Source of the DNA: Arion vulgaris
Lineage: Eukaryota > Mollusca > Gastropoda > Stylommatophora > Arionidae
Direction of reading: 5' to 3'
Length of the DNA: 64,000 bases
Assembly: GCA_020796225.1 (NCBI GenBank)
Contig: CM036756.1
Span: 53,598,616 to 53,662,615, forward strand
The position numbers were made by a program, and so were the translations under genes. Below the pieces are notes generated by a model. It was not told the DNA's origin, did no database searches, and saw only the letters and a list, made by a program, of their open reading frames with translations. Shown here one piece after another: positions 61,301-64,000 of this stretch; within the stretch, counting starts at the first letter, position 1; every line of letters starts with the position of its first letter.

Positions 61301-63240
61301 CACCCGTTCAGAAAGCAATGGCATACTACTGAACGTAATAATGCCTAGAAAAATCACAAACAGCATTAAAAAGCTGGGGTTGATTCGCAAAGTCCTGTAA
61401 AGGATATGCAATTAACTTTAACTTGATGGTACTTAACTTTTGGTATTTGTGTGTACTTGCAACTTCAATAACTGTTTTAGCTAGTCACTACAAGTAATTT
61501 AGTGTGATGAAGAATTCAAATAAATGCTATTATGTGTTGTTTCAGACCTTGAAGTTGCATAATGCAGGTCTGCTGAAAATGTTAGAAGAGGAAATGGCTA
61601 AAAATCTAATTAATGTGAAAAAAGCAAGGGAAGATGCAACAGATGCCATGATGGTGCAGATTGTACAGATGGAGGATACACATAGGTATATAGTTGAGAT
61701 GTGTATGTCAGATATTTTATAAGAAAATAGTTGTTAATCATTATTGTTCCAGCATATGGAAACAAGATATTCCTTATATCTCTCTCTCGATCAGCGCTCA
61801 GGCTGATTCTTATTCATAAATCTTATTCATGTGGAAATCTGATTCATGCAGTCTTATCATAGATGTGTTTCGTCACATCTTTAGCGCCATTTGGAGCTAT
61901 GTTGTTTATCCTTCGGCGATGTGTCTGGCCGAAGTCTTTATCCAGCGTTTACTGGGTTTGTTCTAGGGTAAGGGTAGCTACCCTTAGACAACCTTCCCTC
62001 CTGGGTTGTTGAGCGTCATTTGCCCAAGTTACCAGTCTGTTTGTGGATTACTTGGTTATATTACTTTTATAGATAGTGTAAGAGGAACCGTCAGTTCTAC
62101 TATATTAGTGCCATGTTGTAACAGAAATGCTTTCAATAGCTCTTAGATCTTTGCAAGCAGTAGCCTTGTGATCCTGACAGATTTAACCAAACTGGACAGG
62201 GTCTTGAGAAGATTAAAACTAGCATTCAGATCCTCCAGGTTGGAGGTTGAAACGCAGGGCCAACAAGCATGTCTACGTTTTTAAAAAAAAGCAAATGATG
62301 GAATGGCAGAATATTACACTTGGCACTGAGGTGGACACATCCAAATCTTGAAGTTCAATGAAAGCTACAGGAAAGTTGGTTGACTGAGAACATTGTAGGA
62401 GGAAGTGCACCTAGCAGGCTGGTCATGGGACTCCATGAGAATGATGACCATTGACCAAGCACATTGTAGAGATTTCATGGTTACCCTACAAAAAGTAACA
62501 CAAGGCTCACTGACTGTCCAGGAATAGTGGGATCCTTGCATGAAGAACCTATGACACAACAAATGCTAGATAACAAAAACAAAACAGGTTTGTATGTAGC
62601 AATATATGAATGGGAATCATGAACGCTTACACAAGTATTAAAGAAAGAAACTATCTTTTGAGACATAGTACTCCATGCAAACTCTTGTCCTGGACAGAGA
62701 GAATAAATATTGATATGATGTAGAGAAACATTGGCTAATAAATAATCTTGTATCGAAAACTGAAATATTTTATTTAGATTAAATATTACACTGGTTTGGA
62801 GAGATCAGTAATGAAAGACATGCTTCTTTGAAGACTAGGCAGGAATGACCAAGTTGACGGTCGCAACATGCCATTATAGAAGACTGGAGAACAGTCTAGA
62901 TATTGAGTATTTTTAGTAGGCTGTGTTGAAAACAACATTCTACAAAGAGTGTGCAACATAAAAAGATATATAAGATTTTTACACTATGTGTTTAATTAGC
63001 TTTGACTAGATCTTTGAGTTACCATCAAGAGAAATAATATTCTTTGTTAATTTTAAAATATTACACTGTAGTAACATGTTGAGGGAGACCATGGAAGAAA
63101 CACGAGAAATTGCAGATGAGCGGGTACGAGGAGTTATGGAGGTGTATGAGCAACGTTTGGAAAGAATACAACGTAAAGTTGATGAGGATGATGAATGGGT
63201 TGCTAGTCTATTATACTACCAAAAACAGGCTAGAGTTGAG
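34165..63240 (+). CDS. KIF20A-like: Kinesin-6 family motor protein (KIF20-type), 12 exons, 3' end outside window
   Basis: The exons are 34165-34365, 39513-39776, 42770-42960, 44277-44328, 45898-46125, 49177-49288, 51131-51202, 53109-53255, 55593-55858, 57496-57659, 61546-61685 and 63072-63240. All splice phases agree, giving about 667 residues. The order is an N-terminal stretch, KVYLRIKP (first motor strand, ~55), P-loop GVTSSGKT (142-149), a long insertion (~175-255), [15 protein letters not shown] (345-349, switch I) and DLAGSER (377-383, switch II). [13 protein letters not shown] and LKFSTIAKQ close the motor. An acidic Asp/Glu linker and a Glu/Lys-rich probable coiled coil follow. The insertion between the P-loop region and switch I marks kinesin-6, whose members act on microtubules in the central spindle and cytokinesis. 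Details such as FFNLT, GVTxSGKT and LNQxSSRSH favour KIF20A over KIF20B. Exon 2 carries two disabling lesions. Confidence 0.93.
34850..35470 (+). mobile_element. RTE-like pol C-terminus
   Basis: The + strand encodes, after an early frameshift, [54 protein letters not shown] and [17 protein letters not shown], then [18 protein letters not shown] and [19 protein letters not shown]. This is the thumb and C-terminal region of an RTE-type RT. The last 169 codons are open without a stop, making it one of the least decayed pieces. It lies in kinesin intron 1. Confidence 0.82.
35935..36175. repeat. Imperfect ~120-bp tandem duplication
   Basis: The block CAATATCACCCACTTCAGTT to AAAACACAACTTTAGAATTT occurs at about 35938-36048 and 36061-36165. 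The copies differ almost only by one- or two-base indels (for example GGGAGGG against GGAGG, and CCTTACCCGG against CTACCG). Confidence 0.8.
36420..37135 (+). mobile_element. RTE-like pol C-terminus
   Basis: The + strand encodes [69 protein letters not shown] and [19 protein letters not shown], then [10 protein letters not shown]. Three frame changes separate the pieces. It lies in kinesin intron 1 and is about 1 kb from the previous fragment. Confidence 0.75.
37140..37630. other. No recognised element
   Basis: Open frames on both strands (135 codons at 37154, 84 codons at 37297 on -) overlap but show no family resemblance or exon-like borders. Confidence 0.4.
37640..37900 (-). repeat. Family A repeat, - copy
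   Basis: It reads CTCCATATCGACCACTTGTC through GCCTACAAGTAGGCCAGCAC to GCCTTGTAGGTCGCAGTGGT and TACTATTC. It is intact end to end compared with the other copies. Confidence 0.78.
38000..39235 (+). mobile_element. LINE RNase H and C-terminal tail
   Basis: A 129-codon open piece at 38359-38748 carries [38 protein letters not shown] and [17 protein letters not shown], three catalytic blocks of RNase H. Decayed continuations hold [32 protein letters not shown] and [14 protein letters not shown], and end in GAAGAAGAAG. This is the same family as 20.03-20.64 kb. Confidence 0.8.
39513..39776 (+). pseudogene. KIF20A-like: Kinesin exon 2 (P-loop exon) with a frameshift and an in-frame stop
   Basis: Acceptor TGTTTCACAG and donor G|GTGAGT are good. 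The exon reads [36 protein letters not shown], then shifts frame by +2 at 39672-39673. It goes on with [20 protein letters not shown] and [12 protein letters not shown]. The next codon, 39773-39775, is TAA where the family has Gln (TIQG); it would be CAA by one C-to-T change. Both lesions lie in otherwise highly conserved sequence. Sequencing error, a null allele and true gene decay are all possible. Confidence 0.88.
39777..40170. other. No recognisable element (kinesin intron 2 start)
   Basis: AT-rich intron sequence. CAACATTTCACC and GGTTGAAACGTTGCTGTGTA suggest a weak inverted repeat around 39925-40060, not characterised further. Confidence 0.35.
40170..40650 (+). mobile_element. LINE RNase H fragment
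   Basis: The + strand encodes [19 protein letters not shown], then [20 protein letters not shown] and [17 protein letters not shown], and after a frame change [37 protein letters not shown] and RYLLG. This is the C-terminal half of RNase H plus its tail, the same family as 51.5 kb. Confidence 0.8.
41155..41300 (+). repeat. Family A repeat, + copy, partial
   Basis: CTGGGGCCCTAAAGGAAGCA, CACTGCGACCTACAAGGCAT and GTCGTGAGAGGC mark the start. A second partial start (GTGTAAAGAATAGAACCACT) follows at 41257. Confidence 0.6.
41465..41690 (+). mobile_element. tRNA-derived SINE (family 4)
   Basis: GAGATTAGCACAGTGATTTG stands at the A-box position and TTTGTTCGATTCCCAG holds the B box (GTTCGATTCC). The body runs through TGGTGGACTCTGCCTTGTGA to about 41680. 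No clear target duplication was found. Confidence 0.6.
41690..42185. other. No recognisable element
   Basis: AT-rich intron sequence without ORF or repeat signature. Confidence 0.4.
42185..42540 (+). mobile_element. RTE-like 3' end fragment
   Basis: GCGGATTCTCAGATTGAGAT to GAGCGGAGAGGATTAATGAT is the same segment as 22590-22935 with different damage. It encodes RWRxIGHTL-type and [17 protein letters not shown] blocks on the + strand. It lies about 230 bp before kinesin exon 3. Confidence 0.75.
42770..42960 (+). CDS. KIF20A-like: Kinesin exon 3
   Basis: Acceptor TTATTTCAG, donor AAT|GTAAGT. It encodes (G)[19 protein letters not shown] and then the first part of the kinesin-6 insertion ([16 protein letters not shown]...[15 protein letters not shown]). 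GILPR and IFNSI are conserved in KIF20 proteins. Confidence 0.9.
43030..43115 (+). repeat. Family A repeat, + fragment
   Basis: GGTGTAAAGAATAGTACCAC, CTGCCACACGTCATAAGAGG and CGAATAAGGAGG match the 5' part of the family only. Confidence 0.55.
43330..43500. repeat. Family B repeat, copy 2
   Basis: GTGACCATCATCATGCATGA, AATAACCATGTGTGCTCTGA, CACAGGAAGATATCAATGAC and TGTAATTTAGAAGATCGTGA align with copies at 17.55 and 63.63 kb. Confidence 0.65.
43804..44031 (+). mobile_element. tRNA-derived SINE (family 1) with 14-bp target duplication
   Basis: ATGTCTTTTAGTAA lies at 43804-43817 and 44018-44031. The body has GTAGCGCGTTGGACTACGAG (A box) and GGGTTCAATTCC (B box) about 35 bp later. It continues with GTGTTCGTGGCACCGAACCG and GTGCTTCTGGATC, and ends AAAAAACAAA. 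The 200-bp body and intact promoter boxes make it the reference copy of the family. Confidence 0.95.
44277..44328 (+). CDS. KIF20A-like: Kinesin exon 4 (loop insertion)
   Basis: This 52-bp exon between TAATTTCAG and A|GTAAGT encodes [17 protein letters not shown]. It has no domain of its own, but the phases (0 in, 1 out) fit exons 3 and 5 exactly. Confidence 0.75.
44590..44860 (-). mobile_element. Diverged LTR fragment related to the 23.8-31.1 kb element
   Basis: GTTGTCACTACGTCGCTAAG, CAGTACTAACTAATCTACG and ACAAACTAGTCTCGTTCTA match LTR positions 24180-24260 in order. GATTTGATAAACAAGTCCGT also matches further left. The rest is too diverged to place. It is either a solo or a truncated LTR of a sister family. 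Confidence 0.65.
45185..45425 (-). repeat. Family A repeat, - copy
   Basis: GCTCCATATCGACCATTCTT, CTGAGCCTAAGAGCGATTGT, TTTACTAGGGTAGCTTCCCT and GGCATGCCTTGTATGTTGCA follow in family order. Confidence 0.75.
45425..45897. other. No recognisable element (end of kinesin intron 4)
   Basis: Intron sequence up to the exon 5 acceptor. The - strand frame at 45657-45842 has no domain. Confidence 0.4.
45898..46125 (+). CDS. KIF20A-like: Kinesin exon 5
   Basis: Acceptor TTTTGATAG, donor AAAG|GTGAGT. It encodes the rest of the insertion ([18 protein letters not shown]), then [20 protein letters not shown], the strongly conserved kinesin strand and helix, and [12 protein letters not shown]. Confidence 0.93.
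46180..46560. other. Unclassified decayed repeat, possibly LINE
   Basis: Coding-like composition and a final [11 protein letters not shown] suggest a retroelement tail, but no diagnostic motif was seen. It abuts the MITE at 46565. Confidence 0.3.
46565..47252. mobile_element. 688-bp MITE (Tc1/mariner-like ends), copy 2
   Basis: The left end is CTATAGTTCGTTCCAAAATT then CTTGATCA; the right end, read inversely, is CTATAGTATGTTTCAAAATT then CGTGATCA. The length equals the copy at 16730-17417, and internal blocks (TTTTTGCATGCAGTCTTATA, AACATTGTGAACTGATTAA region, GTTTGGGTGGGCAAAAA) match. It lies in kinesin intron 5. Confidence 0.82.
47253..48490. other. No recognisable element, AT-rich intron
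   Basis: Long A/T-rich stretch of kinesin intron 5. A piggyBac-like TTAACCCTTTGCCTG at about 47832 has no convincing partner end. Confidence 0.45.
48496..48885 (-). mobile_element. Helitron/PIF1-type helicase C-terminal remnant
   Basis: On the - strand, 48830 to 48730 encodes [20 protein letters not shown], then after a frame change [15 protein letters not shown] at 48708-48665. Both blocks match the end of the Pif1-like helicase of Helitron transposons (GExVFIPR and AxTINKxQGQSL). The following 150 bp do not match. A T19 run bounds the left side on this strand (48873-48891 as A-run on +). Inactive. Confidence 0.65.
48905..49176. other. No recognisable element before kinesin exon 6
   Basis: AT-rich intron sequence only. 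Confidence 0.4.
49177..49288 (+). CDS. KIF20A-like: Kinesin exon 6 (switch I, first half)
   Basis: Acceptor TTTTTGAAG, donor CGCAG|GTAGAT. It encodes [20 protein letters not shown] and [12 protein letters not shown]. The final AG joins the T of the next exon to give Ser of SSRSH. Confidence 0.93.
49675..49760. repeat. Family B repeat, short fragment
   Basis: GGGCCATTATCATTACACTT, TGGTGAATAACCATGTGCGA and TCCGA align to the first 70 bp of family B. Confidence 0.5.
50035..50545. repeat. Diverged minisatellite, ~35-70-bp unit, about seven copies
   Basis: GACTGATAGTTCAGTGTTTA, GCATTGATGCAATAACTACA and the variant GATTCCTCAACATTTACAGA alternate between about 50250 and 50530, with an outlying copy at 50040-50090. 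Two unit types (AATAACTACAG and CAACATTTACAG) alternate, suggesting a dimeric ancestral unit. It lies in kinesin intron 6. Confidence 0.8.
50545..51130. other. No recognisable element before kinesin exon 7
   Basis: Intron sequence. A CCCCTCCCTCCCTCCC tract at about 50923 is the only notable composition. Confidence 0.4.
51131..51202 (+). CDS. KIF20A-like: Kinesin exon 7 (switch I, second half)
   Basis: Acceptor TTATTTCAG, donor AGTAT|GTAAGT. It encodes (S)[19 protein letters not shown] and ARVS, and leaves AT to be completed to Met by the next exon. Confidence 0.9.
51500..52275 (+). mobile_element. LINE C-terminal region and 3' end (with family A tail)
   Basis: A 194-codon open piece (51513-52097) encodes [59 protein letters not shown] and [19 protein letters not shown], the C-terminal domain after RNase H with a CxxC...H.FxC pattern. 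From 52030 the sequence becomes a full family A repeat and ends in AAGAAGAAGATGAC. This copy links family A to the LINE. Confidence 0.82.
52375..52570 (+). mobile_element. tRNA-derived SINE (family 5)
   Basis: GTAGCTCGGCCTGCTAGCTG resembles the A box and GCGGGTTCGAACCACTGTCC holds a perfect B box (GGTTCGAACC). A partial second GTTCGAGTCC follows at 52448. Boundaries are approximate. Confidence 0.6.
52620..52970 (+). mobile_element. RTE-like 3' end fragment with (GA)n tail
   Basis: Frames encode [39 protein letters not shown] and KSWR, then GAGTTGGTTGATGGCCTATG and a (GA)9 tail at 52948-52966. The 3' end equals the nested copy at 24989, so they are one family. Confidence 0.75.
53109..53255 (+). 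CDS. KIF20A-like: Kinesin exon 8 (switch II)
   Basis: Acceptor CCGTAAAAG, donor CACAG|GTATGT. It encodes [38 protein letters not shown] and [17 protein letters not shown] is the switch II nucleotide sensor and [12 protein letters not shown] the relay helix. Confidence 0.96.
53340..53725 (+). mobile_element. LINE RNase H fragment
   Basis: Degenerate matches to the 40.17 kb copy: CTTGTGGATCGACTGTCCTG (WIDCPG), TGCTTGCATTGATTGTTGGG and GTGTGTTTAACCAACGAGCC (VFNQRAT). It lies only 110 bp after kinesin exon 8. Confidence 0.65.
53870..54310 (+). mobile_element. RTE-like 3' end with an internal 152-bp duplication
   Basis: GGTTCTTTCTTTTGTCGTCA starts at 53884 and again at 54036. Each copy runs through GGTAGTCTTTGTAGCAAAAA to CACCACAGCGTCAACAAAAA. 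The second continues [20 protein letters not shown] and ends in a (GA)n tail at 54294-54309. The duplication inserts a non-coding segment into the RTE end. Confidence 0.75.
54635..55345 (-). mobile_element. LINE pol C-terminus (RTE/CR1-like)
   Basis: On the - strand, 54949-55326 encodes [38 protein letters not shown] and [20 protein letters not shown], then [17 protein letters not shown]. After a stop, a frame at 54635-54892 gives [19 protein letters not shown], an unusual Glu/Arg-rich run where an RGRPR-type end is expected. Confidence 0.75.
55345..55592. other. No recognisable element before kinesin exon 9
   Basis: Intron sequence, partly a repeat of TCTGACCAAGATATAAGAAA from the LINE just to the left (55258 and 55335). 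Confidence 0.45.
55593..55858 (+). CDS. KIF20A-like: Kinesin exon 9 (end of motor core)
   Basis: Acceptor TTCACCACAG, donor TTGG|GTAAGA. It encodes [55 protein letters not shown] and a Pro/Lys-rich neck region ([20 protein letters not shown]), ending SIAWEVLG. Confidence 0.96.
56093..56345 (+). mobile_element. tRNA-derived SINE (family 2)
   Basis: GGACATCTGTGGTTAAACCA heads the copy. CCTAGGATTGTTATTGAAGC and GGTAGGTGGCATGTCATTTC follow in the same order as at 21837. The B box has decayed (GGTCATGGTTTTGAAGC). No target duplication was located. Confidence 0.7.
56540..56765 (+). mobile_element. Possible tRNA-derived SINE (family 6)
   Basis: GGATTAGAGCGCAGCTCCCA resembles a D-arm region and CCTGGGTTTAATCCACG a B-box region. 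The remainder is unique here. A single copy without target duplication gives modest support. Confidence 0.45.
57038..57283 (-). mobile_element. tRNA-derived SINE (family 1), with internal duplication
   Basis: CCACATT flanks the copy (57038-57044, 57277-57283). The - strand body has the family head (GCCCGCCTGCCCAG) and GGTTCAATTCC. The segment TCTGGAAAAACTG..GCTTTTCTGCCAGCCCACGG is present twice in a row (57137-57173 and 57174-57211), differing by a GTG. Confidence 0.85.
57496..57659 (+). CDS. KIF20A-like: Kinesin exon 10 (acidic linker)
   Basis: Acceptor TTACTGTAG, donor AAA|GTCAGT. It encodes [18 protein letters not shown], then an Asp/Glu/Tyr tract ([18 protein letters not shown]) and [12 protein letters not shown]. 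Phase 1 in and 0 out match neighbours. Confidence 0.85.
57660..58240. other. No recognisable element (kinesin intron 10)
   Basis: AT-rich, with a short (TA)n at 57760. An A-rich segment at 58010-58080 has no family match. Confidence 0.4.
58255..58353. mobile_element. End of a second hAT-type element abutting the MITE
   Basis: CACTTGGGAATCTATG, immediately left of the CTCTAGAC duplication, is the inverted form of the MITE's own CATAGATTCCC start. The left limit was not found. Two ends therefore face each other across one 8-bp target copy. Confidence 0.6.
58354..58793. mobile_element. 424-bp hAT-type MITE with 8-bp target duplication
   Basis: CTCTAGAC lies at 58354-58361 and 58786-58793. The element (58362-58785) begins CATAGATTCCCATAC and ends, read inversely, CAGCGTTCCAGGTAT, the short imperfect CAnnG(N)TTCC terminus of hAT elements. 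Inside is a (TA)n tract at 58459-58475. No ORF of a transposase. Confidence 0.85.
58794..59320. other. No recognisable element
   Basis: Intron sequence with no ORF or repeat motif identified before the LINE at 59320. Confidence 0.4.
59320..60362 (+). mobile_element. Non-LTR element, linker and RT start
   Basis: The + strand encodes [19 protein letters not shown] (end of the endonuclease, with DHALV), [40 protein letters not shown] and [20 protein letters not shown] (RT block 1). [20 protein letters not shown] (RT block 2) follows. Several stops break it. It ends abruptly at a T-run at 60361-60372. Confidence 0.8.
60365..61040 (-). mobile_element. Jockey-like RT fragment in opposite orientation
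   Basis: On the - strand, from 61020 leftward: [50 protein letters not shown] and [18 protein letters not shown], then [20 protein letters not shown] and [17 protein letters not shown]. The YADD block is decayed. It meets the + strand element at about 60360. Confidence 0.8.
61176..61434 (+). mobile_element. tRNA-derived SINE (family 7) with 13-bp target duplication
   Basis: CTTGATGGTACTT lies at 61176-61188 and 61422-61434. The body begins GGTGGCGTCTGTAGCTTAGG (A-box region) with CTGAGTTTGAATCTCGCTGC as B-box region. It continues to a tail AAAGCTGGGGTTGATTCGCA and GGATATGCAATTAACTTTAA. Confidence 0.92.
61546..61685 (+). CDS. KIF20A-like: Kinesin exon 11 (coiled coil)
   Basis: Acceptor GTTGTTTCAG, donor CATAG|GTATAT. 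It encodes [18 protein letters not shown] and [20 protein letters not shown]. Charge and hydrophobic spacing suit a coiled coil. Confidence 0.82.
61686..62280. other. Mostly unrecognised; short LINE-like stretch
   Basis: 61960-62060 (CCTTAGACAACCTTCCCTCC, TTGAGCGTCATTTGCCCA) parallels 7905-7985 beside an RNase H fragment, so it is probably part of that LINE family. Nothing else was identified. Confidence 0.4.
62280..62900 (+). mobile_element. Heavily decayed RTE-like C-terminal fragment
   Basis: Frames near 62585-62840 give [15 protein letters not shown], in place of YGxESWTLTxxLxKR, and a WRDQ..KTCFFED block. Many stops interrupt it. The match is weak but the order fits an RTE thumb region. 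Confidence 0.4.
63072..63240 (+). CDS. KIF20A-like: Kinesin exon 12 (coiled coil, last in window)
   Basis: Acceptor ACACTGTAG, donor GAG|GTATAG. It encodes [37 protein letters not shown] and [20 protein letters not shown]. The gene continues past the window end. Confidence 0.82.
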
Positions 63241-63284
63241 GTATAGTATGTGTTTTGAAGTATGTGTTGTTGTTGTAAACTTCT

Positions 63285-63555
63285 TCTCCTTCGAACACTC
63301 TACAACGACCACTTGTTAACCATTCGGTGTGATTTGTATGTGATCTGAACCTGAGAACGATTGTACATTGTGCCAGTTACGCGCCTACAAGTGGGCCAGC
63401 ACATCTGATTTCTGCAACGCTTTTTATTTACTAGAGTAGCTTCTATAGGTCCTACATCAGTCTCCATTTACAACATGCCTTGTAGTTCGCAGTGGTGCTA
63501 TTCTTTGATTCCCTTGCGGTCCCCAACACCACACAGGCGTGTTGTAAACTAGAGA
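63285..63555 (-). repeat. Family A repeat, - copy
   Basis: CTCTACAACGACCACTTGTT, GAACCTGAGAACGATTGTAC, ACGCGCCTACAAGTGGGCCA and ACAACATGCCTTGTAGTTCG follow in family order. It begins about 45 bp after kinesin exon 12. Confidence 0.75.
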
Positions 63556-63629
63556 CTGCTGAACTGGTCACTCTTTAGAAGTCATATACTAGGTTTGAAT
63601 ACTTTGGATCATGTAAATGTAGACATGTT

Positions 63630-64000
63630 GATTGATTGATAGAACCATCATCATTGCACTTCGGTGAGTTACTATATATGCTCCGAGCTCTTTCTTACAC
63701 AAGAAGATCTCAGCGACAGTGCACAAACTCTGCAGCGCCGCAGGATCCCGATGTAATTTAGAAGATGGTGAATATATTTTGTAGGAATCTGATTTTTTAA
63801 AACTATTTCTAATAAATTTGATCAGGGCAGCGGCTTACGTGCCTACTCTTCTCAATGTTGAACTGCCAAGGGTTCTTTTACATGCTCACAATAAACACAA
63901 GACCTAAGTTTTTTCGTTGGTCTCTGATAGGACTAGGAACTCGATATCACCTACACTGAGATTAGGATCTGTGGAAAAATGTTTATGGCCCTTTCCATGA
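63630..64000. repeat. Family B repeat, copy 3 (cut by the window end)
   Basis: GATTGATAGAACCATCATCA, CACAAGAAGATCTCAGCGAC, GATGTAATTTAGAAGATGGT and GGACTAGGAACTCGATATCA align with 17.55-17.95 kb over their whole length. Confidence 0.75.

Noticed and set aside
34165..63240. Whole kinesin gene as a processed pseudogene
   Set aside because: It has at least twelve exons with consistent phases and standard splice sites, so it is not a retrocopy. Only exon 2 is damaged.

Overview
This is eukaryotic, animal-type DNA: AT-rich, with short exons bounded by GT/AG splice sites, long introns, and most of the non-exonic sequence made of retroelement and transposon debris. The mix of non-LTR retrotransposons with RNase H, RTE-like elements, tRNA-derived SINEs, hAT, piggyBac and Tc1-like MITEs, and a Ty3/Gypsy-type gag suggests an invertebrate metazoan (a lophotrochozoan such as a mollusc would fit). 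The species cannot be fixed from the sequence alone.

Two host genes lie on the + strand. (1) About 1.1-16.5 kb holds the 3' end of an adaptor gene ending in an SH2 domain, most like SH3BP2. Five exons are seen with matching splice phases and a final stop at 16467. Its first visible intron holds a 4.5-kb minisatellite. (2) About 34.2 kb to beyond the window end holds a kinesin-6 (KIF20-type) motor gene. Twelve exons cover the motor domain (P-loop, SSRSH, DLAGSER), a long loop insertion, an acidic linker and the start of a coiled coil. Its P-loop exon carries a frameshift and an in-frame TAA, while the other eleven exons read cleanly.

Between the genes, at 23.83-31.11 kb, sits a complete LTR element on the - strand. 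It has two 589-bp LTRs about 97% alike and a GGAT target duplication. It carries a frameshifted gag-like gene and a two-helix membrane-protein ORF that resembles the TMEM134/TMEM230 family, but no recognisable pol. It is inserted into an RTE-like retrotransposon whose halves remain on both sides. It has itself received a truncated RTE copy (13-bp target duplication) and a tRNA-derived SINE (10-bp target duplication), which gives a relative order of events.

The rest, mainly the intergenic region and the kinesin introns, is a patchwork. It holds about twenty decayed LINE fragments, several SINEs with clear target duplications, two 688-bp MITEs of one family, a 712-bp piggyBac-type MITE with TTAA ends, a 424-bp hAT-type MITE, a Helitron-type helicase remnant, small minisatellites, and imperfect local duplications that may be assembly artefacts. 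No rRNA, functional tRNA or CRISPR was seen.
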